Notes under the pieces: model-generated
The model's database searches: none
What the model saw: only the letters and a program-made list of their open reading frames with translations
What the model was told of the DNA's origin: nothing
Program-made: the position numbers and the translations under genes
NCBI RefSeq assembly: GCF_019396345.1
Contig: NZ_JAHKRM010000046.1
Coordinates: forward strand, 1 to 64,000
DNA from: Nonomuraea guangzhouensis
GTDB lineage: Bacteria > Actinomycetota > Actinomycetes > Streptosporangiales > Streptosporangiaceae
DNA: 64,000 nucleotides
Reading direction: 5' to 3'
Part shown: positions 16,291 to 24,499 of the stretch, piece by piece
Layout of the letters: each line of letters starts with the position of its first letter
How positions within the stretch are numbered: the stretch's first letter is position 1

Positions 16291-16776
16291 ATGACACACG
16301 ACGCACATCGACCCGGACGCTGGTACCGGTGGCTTTATCGAGGCGGCCGGCCGAACCGCCTGGCGCGGGCGATGAACCGGTTCTCCGCCATCCTCCATTC
16401 GGCGGGGGTGATGCCAGGCCGCCTGGTGACCTTGGAGGTCCCTGGGCGGCGTAGTGGCCGCGTCATCTCTTTCCCTCTGGTCGTCGCCGACTATGAGGGG
16501 GAGCGCTATCTGGTCTCGATGCTGGGCCAGAACGCGAACTGGGTGCGCAACCTCCAGGCTGTTCAGGGGCGGGCGGTGCTGCGGCACGGCCGCCGCGAGA
16601 GGGTTCGCCTCGACGAGGTCGAGCCCGGTCTGCGCGCCCCCATCCTGCGCCGCTACCTGGCATGCGCGCCCGGCGCCCGCCCGCACATCCCGGTGGACCG
16701 GCGGGCCCCGCTGGAGGAGTTCGAGCGGATCGCGCCCCGCATTCCGGTCTTCCGCATCACGGCCTACGCCGGCTAG
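16291..16776 (+). CDS. Deazaflavin-dependent nitroreductase family protein (DUF385/Ddn-like)
   Basis: 161 residues. Split-barrel protein with the family motif VTLEVPGRRSGRVISFPLVV (about 47-66), then YLVSMLGQNANWVRNLQA. This family includes Ddn, which uses reduced F420 to reduce quinones and nitro compounds. Members occur in mycobacterial dormancy biology. Start ATG 16291 has AGGTAGGTGG upstream. It follows the sigma remnant without its own Dev box that I can see. Confidence 0.85.
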   Translation: MTHDAHRPGRWYRWLYRGGRPNRLARAMNRFSAILHSAGVMPGRLVTLEVPGRRSGRVISFPLVVADYEGERYLVSMLGQNANWVRNLQAVQGRAVLRHGRRERVRLDEVEPGLRAPILRRYLACAPGARPHIPVDRRAPLEEFERIAPRIPVFRITAYAG

Positions 16777-16860
16777 GAGCGGTGCGTACTCCCAGGTGGC
16801 GCGAGGAACCCCCATCTGTTCGCCGGAGCGGCGATCCGCGACGTGGTCCCCACAGTGGCG

Positions 16861-16896
16861 GTGGCCAAAGGCCTCTGATCTTGGGCCCTTCGGCCC
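16861..16896. promoter_or_regulatory. Tandem Dev-like boxes upstream of PLDc_N gene
   Basis: GTGGCCAAAGGCCT (16861-16874) and the perfect-arm palindrome GGGCCCTTCGGCCC (16883-16896) are 22 bp apart. The second follows TTG... as GGGCC-N4-GGCCC, a GC-rich version of the DosR site. Confidence 0.6.
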
Positions 16897-16961
16897 GGGA
16901 CGACCGGCGGGGAGCCTGACAGGCTCCTGATGGAGGTACGCCGAGAGAAGGGACAGGGCTG

Positions 16962-17180
16962 ATGCGCTGGAACGAGCTCTCCGAACGGCAGCAGGGCCTG
17001 CTGTTAGTGGCTGTGTCAGCAGAGTTCGCATTGACCGCGACGGCGGCGGTGGACCTGTGGTTCCGGCCTAGGGACGAGGTTCGGGGGCGTAAGGAACTGT
17101 GGTGGCTGGGTATATTCGTCCAGCCGATCGGACCTGTCGCTTACCTGATGTGCGGGCGGCGGTCCCGGTGCGGGCGCTAG
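16962..17180 (+). CDS. Small PLDc_N-domain membrane protein
   Basis: 72 residues. A first hydrophobic segment (about 12-33) is followed by RGRKELWWLGIFVQPIGPVAYL, the PLDc_N motif found at the N-terminus of cardiolipin synthases and as free-standing two-helix proteins. Start ATG 16962 is preceded by AGAAGGGACAGG. Likely a membrane protein of unknown role, induced from the Dev boxes just upstream. The next gene overlaps its stop. Confidence 0.8.
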   Translation: MRWNELSERQQGLLLVAVSAEFALTATAAVDLWFRPRDEVRGRKELWWLGIFVQPIGPVAYLMCGRRSRCGR

Positions 17181-17752
17181 GCCGGATGCGGACCCGGCTG
17201 GTCAACCCGATCGTCGCATGGGTGTTGCGGACCCCGTTGCACGACCTGCTGTCGCGATGGGTGGTGCTCGCGGAGATCACCGGCCGCAGGAGTGGCGCGA
17301 GGCTGCTCGTGCCGGTCCAGTACAGCCAGCAGGGGGACACGCTCACAGTGATCAGCCGCGGCTCCCGGCTGTGGTGGCGCAACCTGGAAGGCGGCGCGCC
17401 GTTGCGGGTTATCTTGCGCGGGGCGACGCATGCGGGCTATGCGACGGTCAGTCACAGCCCCGCGCGGGTGAAAGCCGCAGGACAGGGACAGCTCGTCGTC
17501 GTGCACGCGTGGGAACGCGTGCCGCGCGCAGGACGCCGCATGCTCGGCACTCGCCGTACGACGACCGGGCGTACGAGCGGTCGTGCGTCACGGCCGCCCC
17601 AGGGTTGGCTCGGGCGTGCCTCAGTTACTCGGAGCCACGCCGGTCGGCGTGCGCTGAAGGTTCTCCATGGCCTTGACGAGCGCGAGGTTCGCGGCGGTCA
17701 GCGTGCGGACCAGCTCCTCCAGCTTGTCGACCCGCTGTTTCAGCGACAGTAG
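17168..17752 (+). CDS. Nitroreductase-family-like protein, doubtful C-terminus
   Basis: The first 100 or so residues (LLSRWVVLAEITGRRSGARL, VPVQYSQQGDTLTVISRG, RLWWRNLEGGAPLRV) match the deazaflavin-dependent nitroreductase/DUF385 family. After about 17480 family likeness fades into Arg/Gly-rich sequence and the frame runs over the small minus-strand gene at 17621-17800, which argues that the natural end was lost by a frameshift. GTG 17168 and ATG 17186 are possible starts, the first overlapping the previous stop. Treat as an incomplete or decaying gene. Confidence 0.5.
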   Translation: MRALGRMRTRLVNPIVAWVLRTPLHDLLSRWVVLAEITGRRSGARLLVPVQYSQQGDTLTVISRGSRLWWRNLEGGAPLRVILRGATHAGYATVSHSPARVKAAGQGQLVVVHAWERVPRAGRRMLGTRRTTTGRTSGRASRPPQGWLGRASVTRSHAGRRALKVLHGLDEREVRGGQRADQLLQLVDPLFQRQ

Positions 17753-17800
17753 TTCGGAGTCGAGCGCCGACGACTCCATGATCATTCGTCCGCCGATCAT
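17621..17800 (-). CDS. Small coiled-coil protein of unknown function
   Basis: 59 residues: a short N-terminus, then a heptad-like amphipathic stretch (ALDSELLSLKQRVDKLEELV to about residue 48), probably a homo-oligomeric coiled coil. A very strong GGAGGTGA ribosome site precedes ATG 17800, and a Dev-box pair lies 63-98 bp further upstream, which together make this a convincing gene. I do not recognise a family. Confidence 0.7.
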   Translation of the reverse strand: MIGGRMIMESSALDSELLSLKQRVDKLEELVRTLTAANLALVKAMENLQRTPTGVAPSN

Positions 17801-17862
17801 GATCGGTTCACCTCCATAGAGCGGTACAAGCACATCGTGGGCGCCACCACAGCAGTGCGACA

Positions 17863-17898
17863 GCGGCGAACGTCCCCGACCGGCAGGACCAAAGGCAC
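17863..17898. promoter_or_regulatory. Tandem Dev-like boxes upstream of the coiled-coil gene
   Basis: GCGGCGAACGTCCC (17863-17876, 10 of 14) and AGGACCAAAGGCAC (17885-17898, 9 of 14) are 22 bp apart and precede the minus-strand small gene. Confidence 0.55.
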
Positions 17899-18067
17899 TG
17901 GCCGCACAGATCCGGTGGGCGGACGCGCGGTGGAGGCATGGACGCGGCCACTCAGGCCCTGGTGGGCTGAACGACGCCGAGGCAGCACGCTGGATGTTCG
18001 AGCACGGCTGGTGGCGCGGCCGGTCGTGCGCCTCGGTCCACAGGCTTACCGCGGCTGGCAAAACAGG

Positions 18068-18103
18068 GGCCGATCGCCCTGACGGGAAGGGACTTCAGCC
18101 TCT
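18068..18103. promoter_or_regulatory. Tandem Dev boxes upstream of hsp20
   Basis: GGGCCGATCGCCCT (18068-18081) and GGGACTTCAGCCTC (18090-18103, 11 of 14) are 22 bp apart. The hsp20 ATG is at 18169. Confidence 0.65.
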
Positions 18104-18168
18104 GCGGCCGGGGCGGGCCCGGGTGTGTCCTGAAGGTGTGGGAATCGGAACCACACAAGGAGGCTGCG

Positions 18169-18582
18169 ATGAACCTGCCAGAGCGTAGGGACATCAGATT
18201 CCCGTTCCCGGAGCTGTTCGAGTGGATGGAGAGCCCGATGTTCGGGTTCCGGCCGTTCGGACAGATCGTCCGGGTCGAGGACTACGTCGCCGACGGCCGG
18301 TACGTGCTGCGCGCCGAGCTGCCCGGGCTCGACCCCGACAAGGACGTCGAGATCACCGTAGGTGGCGGCGTACTCCACATCCGGGCCATGCGGACTCGCA
18401 AAGTCGCCGAGCCGCACCGCTCGGAGTTCTCCTACGGGACGCTGTCGCGATCGGTGACACTGCCCGCCACGGCCAAGACGGATGACGTCAGGGCCACCTA
18501 TAACGGCGGCGTCCTGGAGGTCAGCGTCGGGCTGGCCGAGGGCAAGAAGGCGGAAGGCCGGCGGATCGCCGTCGAGCACTGA
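18169..18582 (+). CDS. Small heat shock protein Hsp20 / alpha-crystallin (HspX-like)
   Basis: 137 residues. Alpha-crystallin domain at about 35-130 with the A-x-x-x-n-G-v-L motif (TYNGGVLEVSVGL) and the ELPGLDPDKDVEITV strand pair. Acts as an ATP-independent holdase in the cytoplasm. The N-terminal arm is short (PERRDIRFPFPELFEWME). AAGGAGG precedes ATG 18169 at ideal spacing. In mycobacteria HspX is the hallmark DosR target; the same arrangement with Dev boxes is seen here. Confidence 0.93.
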   Translation: MNLPERRDIRFPFPELFEWMESPMFGFRPFGQIVRVEDYVADGRYVLRAELPGLDPDKDVEITVGGGVLHIRAMRTRKVAEPHRSEFSYGTLSRSVTLPATAKTDDVRATYNGGVLEVSVGLAEGKKAEGRRIAVEH

Positions 18583-18692
18583 CGTCCGGCCAGGCGCGGG
18601 TGGATGAAGCACTCGCTCCCGCCCGCGCCCACCGCCCGGAGGAGGTCGACGATGAACAGCCCGCTTCCCGGTACGGCCGGGCGTCACAGGCA

Positions 18693-18728
18693 GTGCCGGA
18701 CGGCCCGTGGGATGGTGCCGAAAGTCCC
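18693..18728. promoter_or_regulatory. Tandem Dev boxes upstream of P-type ATPase
   Basis: GTGCCGGACGGCCC (18693-18706) and GTGCCGAAAGTCCC (18715-18728, 11 of 14) are 22 bp apart. The flanks resemble the 5612-5647 promoter closely (both share AGGCAGTGCCG-ACGGCCC), so the two promoters may be duplicates. Confidence 0.7.
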
Positions 18729-18765
18729 TGCCCAACGCAGGGGAGTGGCGGCGAGAGTGGCGAGC

Positions 18766-21291
18766 ATGACCATCTTGTCTCCATCCCGTTGCGGGCTCAC
18801 CACTGTCGAAGCGGCGGAGCGGCTGGCCGCCGACGGCCCGAATGTGCTGCCTTCGGCTCGCCGCGTCTCTCCCATCGTGTTGCTGCTGCGCCAGATGGTG
18901 CATTTCTTCGCCTTGCTGTTGTGGGGAGCGGCCGTGCTCGCCGTGTTGGCCGGGATGCCGCAGCTGGCCGTGGCGATCGCGGTGGTCGTGTTGCTCAACG
19001 GTGGCTTCGCCTTCGCCCAGGAGTACCGCGCTGATCGGGCCACGCAGCGGTTGCGGGAGCTGATCCCGGCCAACGTGGTGGTCAGGCGGGATGGCAGGCG
19101 CATCCTGATCGGCGCGACTGATCTGGTGGTCGGGGACGTGGTGCTCCTGGAGGCGGGTGACCGGATCTCGGCCGACCTGGAACTGGCCGAGGTACACGGG
19201 CTGGCCGTCAACGAATCCATGCTGACCGGGGAGAGCCGTCCGGCCCGGCCGCGAGCGGGCGGCCCGGTCTACGCGGGCACGTTCGTGGTCGAGGGGGAGG
19301 CCGAGGCCGTCGTGGTGGCCACCGGGGCGCGCACCCGGCTGGCCGCGATCGCCAAGCTCACCAGGGAGGCGATCAGGCCGCCCAGCCCGCTGGCCGTCCA
19401 GCTCGGCAAGGTCGTCAAGGTCGTCGCCGGGATCGCGGTGGCGGTCGGCGTGGTCTTCTTCGGGCTGGCTGTGCTGCTGGGGATGGAGCTGGGGCAGGGC
19501 TTCCTGTTCGCCATCGGTGTCACGGTCGCGCTGGTGCCCGAAGGGCTGCTGCCGACCGTCACGCTGTCGCTGGCTCGCGCCGCCCAGCGGATGGCCGCCC
19601 GCAACGCCCTGGTACGCCATCTGGAAGCGGTAGAGACGCTCGGCTCGGCGACGTTCATCTGCACCGACAAGACCGGCACGCTGACCCGTAACGAGATGAC
19701 CGTGGCCGAGGTGTGGGCGCCGTCGAGCCCGCCCGCCGAGGTCATGCGTACGGCGGTGCTGAGCTCCACCGGCCGGATGAGCGGCGGCAAGCCCGTGGGC
19801 GACCCGATGGAGGTGGCCCTGCACGTCGAGGCCCTGCGTCTCGGCGCTGACGTGGAAGGGCAGGTCACCCGGCGCTTCCCGTTCGATTCAGTACGACGCC
19901 GCGCCTCCGTCCTGGTGGATGGCGGGTTGCACCTGAAGGGCGCACCGGATGCCGTGCTGCCGCTGTGCCGGGCCGCACCCGGGGCCGATGACGTGCTGGC
20001 CCAGATGAGCGACCGCGGCCTGCGGGTGCTCGCCGTCGCACGCGGTCGCACGGCCGAGGAGTCGGAGCTGGAATTTCTCGGTCTGGTCGGGTTGCACGAT
20101 CCTCCGCGCGAGGATGTGGCCGAGGCGATCTGGAAATGCCGCCTCGCCGGGATCAAGCTGGCCATGGTCACGGGCGATCACCCGCGCACCGCCCGGGCCA
20201 TCGCCGCCGAGGTCGGGCTGCTCGGCCCGGATGAGCTGGTGGTCACCGGCGCCGAGCTGCCCGCCGACGACGCCGCGCTGGGCGAGCTGCTCGACCATGA
20301 CGGCGTGGTGATCGCCCGCGTGACACCGGAGGACAAGCTGCGCATCGCCCGAGCCTTGCGCGGGCGCGGCCACGTGGTGGCGATGACCGGTGACGGCGTC
20401 AACGACGCGCCGGCGCTGCGCGAGGCTGACATCGGCATCGCCATGGGCAAGTCGGGCACCGACGTCGCCCGCGAGGCCGCCGACCTGGTGCTGCTGGATG
20501 ACCACTTCGCCACCATCGTCGGCGCGGTCGAGCTGGGCCGTGCCACCTACGCCAACGTGCGCCGCTTCCTCACCTACCACCTGACCGACAACGTCGCCGA
20601 ACTCACCCCGTTCGCCATCTGGGCACTTTCCGGCGGCACCATCCCGCTGGCCCTGACCGTGCTGCAGGTGCTCGCCCTCGACATCGGCACCGATCTGCTG
20701 CCCGCCCTCGCCTTGGGCGCCGAACCGGCCAACCCGCGCACCATGCACGGCCCCGCCCGCGCCGGAAACCTCATCGACCGCCGCCTGCTCGTCCGTGTCT
20801 TCGCGATTCTCGGCCCAGCCCAGGCCCTGGCCGAGATGGGCGCGTTCATCGGCGTCCTGCTGCTCGGCGGCTGGCAGGTCGGCACCGCCCCGAGCCTCGG
20901 CCTGCTCGCCGCCGCCTCGGGCACGGCCTTCGCCGCCGTCGTGCTCGGCCAGCTCGCCAACGCCTTCGCCTGCCGCAGCGAATCCCGCTGGATCGGGCGC
21001 ATTCGCTGGCGCACCAACCCCCTGCTCCTGGGCGCGGTGGTCGTCGAAGCCGTACTGCTGCTGGTCTTCCTCGGCCTGCCGCTCGTCTCGGACCTGCTCG
21101 GCGGCGCCTTCCCGCCCGCTGCGGGATGGGCACTCGCCGCGATGGCGATTCCCGTCATGGTCCTCGCCGACACCGCGCATAAGGCGTGGCGGGCCAAGCG
21201 CGCGCGTGAAGAGGCCGAAGACGCGGGCTCTGCGCTGGATACGACCGGATCAGTATCTGTCACGGCGGCACCGCCGCCTGGTAGGAGGTAA
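18766..21291 (+). CDS. P-type cation-transporting ATPase (P2-like, CtpF-type context)
   Basis: 841 residues. N-terminal cation-ATPase domain, actuator motif TGES at about 156, M4 motif PEGLLPTVTLSLA, phosphorylation site DKTGTLT with Asp at about 300, KGAPDAVL in the nucleotide domain, TGDGVNDAPAL hinge, and C-terminal membrane helices. Layout is that of P2 ATPases (Ca or Na/K type); the ion is not assigned. Mycobacterial CtpF, a P2 pump, is a DosR target. Start ATG 18766 lies just after the Dev boxes. ATG 18652 has an AGGAGG ribosome site in frame but would place the boxes inside the coding region. Confidence 0.88.
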   Translation: MTILSPSRCGLTTVEAAERLAADGPNVLPSARRVSPIVLLLRQMVHFFALLLWGAAVLAVLAGMPQLAVAIAVVVLLNGGFAFAQEYRADRATQRLRELIPANVVVRRDGRRILIGATDLVVGDVVLLEAGDRISADLELAEVHGLAVNESMLTGESRPARPRAGGPVYAGTFVVEGEAEAVVVATGARTRLAAIAKLTREAIRPPSPLAVQLGKVVKVVAGIAVAVGVVFFGLAVLLGMELGQGFLFAIGVTVALVPEGLLPTVTLSLARAAQRMAARNALVRHLEAVETLGSATFICTDKTGTLTRNEMTVAEVWAPSSPPAEVMRTAVLSSTGRMSGGKPVGDPMEVALHVEALRLGADVEGQVTRRFPFDSVRRRASVLVDGGLHLKGAPDAVLPLCRAAPGADDVLAQMSDRGLRVLAVARGRTAEESELEFLGLVGLHDPPREDVAEAIWKCRLAGIKLAMVTGDHPRTARAIAAEVGLLGPDELVVTGAELPADDAALGELLDHDGVVIARVTPEDKLRIARALRGRGHVVAMTGDGVNDAPALREADIGIAMGKSGTDVAREAADLVLLDDHFATIVGAVELGRATYANVRRFLTYHLTDNVAELTPFAIWALSGGTIPLALTVLQVLALDIGTDLLPALALGAEPANPRTMHGPARAGNLIDRRLLVRVFAILGPAQALAEMGAFIGVLLLGGWQVGTAPSLGLLAAASGTAFAAVVLGQLANAFACRSESRWIGRIRWRTNPLLLGAVVVEAVLLLVFLGLPLVSDLLGGAFPPAAGWALAAMAIPVMVLADTAHKAWRAKRAREEAEDAGSALDTTGSVSVTAAPPPGRR

Positions 21292-21296
21292 CTGCC

Positions 21297-22022
21297 ATGA
21301 ACCACATCGTTCTCGGCTACGACGGTTCGGACTTCTCCGTACAGGCCCTGGACTGGGCGCTGGACGAGGCCGAGCTCAGAAAGCTTTCGCTGACCGTCGC
21401 CCACTCCTGGCAGTGGCCCTACGGCGAAGCCGACGAGGAGGCCAAGAACCACTTGCGTAAGGCGGCCGACCACGTGCTGTGGCACGGCGCCGAATGCGCC
21501 CGCTCGACCAGCTCGGTCGTCGGCGTCGAGACCGACCTGTACGAGGGCCCGGCGGCGCAGCGGCTCGTCGAACTGTCCAGCGACGCCGCCCTCGTCGTGG
21601 TCGGCTCGCGAGGGCTGCACGGGTTGCCCGGGGCCCTCGTGGGGTCGGTAGCCCGATATGTTGCCGCGCATGCCGAGTGCCCGGTGATCGTGGTACGCGG
21701 ACCAGGGCCGCTGCCCGCCCTCGCGCATCCAGGGCCGATCGTGGTCGCCGACAAGGAACCGACCGCCTCAGTCCTGGAGTTCGCCGCCGATGAGGCGGAC
21801 ATGCGCCGACTTGCCCTGGTCACCACCGCCGGACCCAAGGCCTGGCAGGAGAGCCATCCGAACGTCGCCTCCATAGTTCAGGAGGCGCACAAGACGCCGA
21901 CGCTCATCGTGGCGGGTCGCAAGCGGGCCGACCACCTCGGCACGATCGCCTCGCTCCTCCAGCACGCCCCGTGCCCAGTCGCCGTGGTGGGAACCTCCAG
22001 GGGCAAAGGTCATCGGGACTGA
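21297..22022 (+). CDS. Universal stress protein, two USP-type domains
   Basis: 241 residues. First domain (about 1-140) is a full USP with IVLGYDGSDFS and the GSRGLHGLPGALVGSVA nucleotide loop. The second (about 147-235) is short, lacks the central segment, and has a degenerate loop (GRKRADHLGTIASLLQ), so only the first probably binds ATP. TAGGAGGT precedes the ATG, 5 bp after the ATPase stop, so the two form an operon. Confidence 0.88.
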   Translation: MNHIVLGYDGSDFSVQALDWALDEAELRKLSLTVAHSWQWPYGEADEEAKNHLRKAADHVLWHGAECARSTSSVVGVETDLYEGPAAQRLVELSSDAALVVVGSRGLHGLPGALVGSVARYVAAHAECPVIVVRGPGPLPALAHPGPIVVADKEPTASVLEFAADEADMRRLALVTTAGPKAWQESHPNVASIVQEAHKTPTLIVAGRKRADHLGTIASLLQHAPCPVAVVGTSRGKGHRD

Positions 22023-22127
22023 GAGAGCGCGGCACCGGTCAGCCTGAGGATCAACCTCGCCGATCACGAACAGGGGCGCATTCTCCTGCCACCGGATCAG
22101 AGACAGCACCGCCATCGAGGCATCCAC

Positions 22128-22149
22128 AAATTGCGAATATGCGCAATTT
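22128..22149. promoter_or_regulatory. Inverted-repeat operator upstream of the ArsR operon
   Basis: AAATTGCG, a 6-bp spacer, then CGCAATTT (22128-22149), a perfect 8-bp inverted repeat in an AT-rich island within very GC-rich DNA. This is the usual form of ArsR/SmtB operators, and an ArsR gene follows in the operon. Regulation by that protein is inferred. Confidence 0.7.
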
Positions 22150-22200
22150 GGTACATCATGATGCAGTCTTGTTGAGTGGTTCACGGTTCAGGGGGTTGTG

Positions 22201-22401
22201 GTGAGTGAGTCCTTTGCTGCCGCGGTCAGGGAACGCGCCCGGCGGGCAGGCGCGGCGCTGGAGGCGGCCCGCCGCAGCGGCGATGCCGAGGATCTAATGC
22301 GGGCTGAGGGGGAATGGGACGACGCGCAGCGCTTTGCTCGCCGGCATGGGGTACCCCTCGACGTGGAGGCGTCCGATCCGGAGGAAGGGTCGGCGCTGTG
22401 A
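22201..22401 (+). CDS. Small charged protein, unknown
   Basis: 66 residues, Ala/Arg/Glu-rich and probably helical (FAAAVRERARRAGAALEAAR). GTG 22201 has GGGGGTT upstream. It ends on the start codon of the ArsR gene (TGATG type overlap), so it is the first gene of the ArsR-SulP operon. No family recognised. Confidence 0.6.
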   Translation: MSESFAAAVRERARRAGAALEAARRSGDAEDLMRAEGEWDDAQRFARRHGVPLDVEASDPEEGSAL

Positions 22402-22742
22402 TGTCGGTGCCGTTGTATGAGGCCAAGGCGGAGTTGTTCCGGTTGCTGGGGCACCCGGTGCGGATTCGGGTGCTGGAGTTGCTGACTGAGGGGCCGATGC
22501 CGGTGCGGGATCTGCTGGCCGCCATCGAGGTGGAGCCGACCGGGTTGTCGCAGCATCTGGCTGTCCTGCGGCGCTCAGGCATGGTGAGCGCGCACCGTGA
22601 CGGTTCCACCGTGGTCTACGCCCTGGCCGGCGGGGACGTGGCCAACCTGCTACGCGCCGCGCGCACCCTGTTGACCCAGATGCTCACCGGCCAGCATGAG
22701 TTGCTGAATGAGTTGCTCAAGGCGGAGGCCGGCACCCCGTGA
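22401..22742 (+). CDS. ArsR-family transcriptional regulator
   Basis: 113 residues, winged helix: KAELFRLLGHPVRIRVLELL, then PVRDLLAAIEVEPTGLSQHL as the recognition helix, and the wing SAHRDGSTVVYALAG. No obvious cysteine metal site, so the signal is not a standard arsenic or zinc thiolate sensor. It overlaps the SulP gene by 4 bases; ArsR-SulP pairs are common in actinobacteria. It probably represses its own operon through the operator at 22128. Confidence 0.88.
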   Translation: MSVPLYEAKAELFRLLGHPVRIRVLELLTEGPMPVRDLLAAIEVEPTGLSQHLAVLRRSGMVSAHRDGSTVVYALAGGDVANLLRAARTLLTQMLTGQHELLNELLKAEAGTP

Positions 22743-24496
22743 ACGGCTGGATCTCCTCGGGCTGGGCTCGGGTGCGCTCAGTGCTGCCCGAGCGCGCCGA
22801 GCTGGCCGAGATGGGCCGCCGCCCGCGCCGTGACCTGCTGGCCGGGCTGACAGTCGCGATCGTGGCGTTGCCGCTGGCGCTGGGATTCGGCATCTCTTCT
22901 GGGATGGGTGCCGAGGCAGGGCTGGCCACCGCGGTGGTCGCGGGCGCGCTCGCGGCCGTCTTCGGCGGCTCGGGCCTGCAGGTGTCCGGGCCGACCGGGG
23001 CGATGACCGTGGTGCTGGTGCCGATCATGCACGCGCACGGCGCGTCCGGCGTGCTGATGGTCGGCCTGATGGCCGGGCTGATGCTGATCGCGCTCGCGCT
23101 GGGGCGCACGGGTAAGTACATGGCGCTGGTGCCCGCGCCGGTGGTGGAGGGCTTCACCATCGGCATCGCCTGCGTCATCGGCCTGCAGCAGATCCCCTCC
23201 GCCCTGGGCGTGCCCACCCCGGAGGGCGACAAAGTCATCGCTGTGGCCTGGCAAGCCGTCCAGGACTTCACAGGCCAACCCCGCTGGTGGCCGCTCGCTC
23301 TCGCGCTCGCGGTGGCCGGGCTGATGCTGGCGGGCGCGCGCTGGCGGCCCACCGTGCCCTTCTCCCTGCTGGCCGTGGCGGCCGCTACCGTGGGGGCGGA
23401 ATTGGCCGATCTGCCGGTGAGCAGAATCGGGCAGCTCCCGGCCGGACTGCCAGCGCCCTCGCTGTCCTTCCTCGCCCCCTCCGCGCTCGGCTCGCTGCTG
23501 GCCCCGGCGGTGGCTGTCGCCGCGCTGGCCGCGCTGGAGTCGCTGCTGTCGGCCGCAGTGGCTGATGGCATGAGCGTCAACCACCGCCACCATCCGGATC
23601 GAGAGCTGTTCGGCCAGGGCGTGGCCAACCTGCTGGCGCCACTGTTCGGCGGCGTGCCGGCCACCGGCGCCATCGCTCGCACCGCGGTCAATGTCCGCGC
23701 CGGCGCCACCTCCCGGCTGGCCGCCCTCGCCCACGCCGCCATCCTGGCCGTCATCGTCTACTCCGCTGCCGGCCTGGTCGCCCGCATTCCGCTGGCCGCG
23801 CTGGCGGGCGTGCTGCTGGCCACCTGCGTGCGCATGGTCGAGGTCGGCTCGGTCAAAGCCATGATCCGTTCCACCCGCGGCGACGCCGTCGTGCTGGCGA
23901 TGACCGCGCTGGCCACCGTCGCGCTCGACCTGGTTGCCGCAGTCATCGTCGGCCTGGTCGTGGCTGGAGCGCTGGCCCTGCGCGCCGTCGCGCGCAATGC
24001 CCGCCTGGATGAGATGCCGCTGCGCCCGGACCTGCCCGGCGACCACACCGAGCAAGAACACGCGCTACTGGCCGAGCACATCGTCGCCTACCGCCTGGAC
24101 GGGCCGCTGTTCTTCGCCGCCGCCCACCGCTTCTTGCTGGAACTGTCGGAGGTTGCCAGCGTCTCCGCCGTCATCTTGCGCATGTCCCGGGTCACCACCA
24201 TCGACGCCACCGGCGCTCTGGTCCTGGGCGATGCCATCGAACGCCTGGAGCGCCGCGGCATCACCGTCTACGTCTCCGGCATCCGCGACGGCCACCACCA
24301 ACCCCTGCACGCGCTAGGCGTCATCGCCCGCCTCGACGAAACAGGCCGCGTCTTCGCCACCACGCCTGAGGCTATCGCCGCCGCCCGCGATCACCTTCAC
24401 CGAGCCGGACTGCTCACCGCCGAAGATCGCGCGGGACAACCAGACAACTCCAGCGGCCAGGTACGGCAGCGCGCCGCGGAAGGCCACCCTCGATGA
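22739..24496 (+). CDS. SulP-family anion transporter with STAS domain
   Basis: 585 residues. SulP core with about 11-14 membrane segments (AGLTVAIVALPLALGFGISSG; GLQVSGPTGAMTVVL as the TM3 substrate motif; NLLAPLFGGVPATGAIART), then a cytosolic STAS domain at about 440-550 (MSRVTTIDATGALVL). Likely transports sulfate, bicarbonate or another dicarboxylate-type anion; the sequence does not decide which. GTG overlaps the arsR stop. Confidence 0.9.
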   Translation: MNGWISSGWARVRSVLPERAELAEMGRRPRRDLLAGLTVAIVALPLALGFGISSGMGAEAGLATAVVAGALAAVFGGSGLQVSGPTGAMTVVLVPIMHAHGASGVLMVGLMAGLMLIALALGRTGKYMALVPAPVVEGFTIGIACVIGLQQIPSALGVPTPEGDKVIAVAWQAVQDFTGQPRWWPLALALAVAGLMLAGARWRPTVPFSLLAVAAATVGAELADLPVSRIGQLPAGLPAPSLSFLAPSALGSLLAPAVAVAALAALESLLSAAVADGMSVNHRHHPDRELFGQGVANLLAPLFGGVPATGAIARTAVNVRAGATSRLAALAHAAILAVIVYSAAGLVARIPLAALAGVLLATCVRMVEVGSVKAMIRSTRGDAVVLAMTALATVALDLVAAVIVGLVVAGALALRAVARNARLDEMPLRPDLPGDHTEQEHALLAEHIVAYRLDGPLFFAAAHRFLLELSEVASVSAVILRMSRVTTIDATGALVLGDAIERLERRGITVYVSGIRDGHHQPLHALGVIARLDETGRVFATTPEAIAAARDHLHRAGLLTAEDRAGQPDNSSGQVRQRAAEGHPR

Positions 24497-24499
24497 GGA

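Noticed and set aside
18046..19824. A 592-residue minus-strand open frame over hsp20 and the ATPase
   Set aside because: Antisense shadow in high-GC DNA; His/Gln/Arg-rich composition typical of such shadows.
22023..22127. Minus-strand frame with LSLIRWQENAPLFVIGE considered as a gene end
   Set aside because: Only about 30 residues look protein-like and no start or domain could be assigned; it may be debris.
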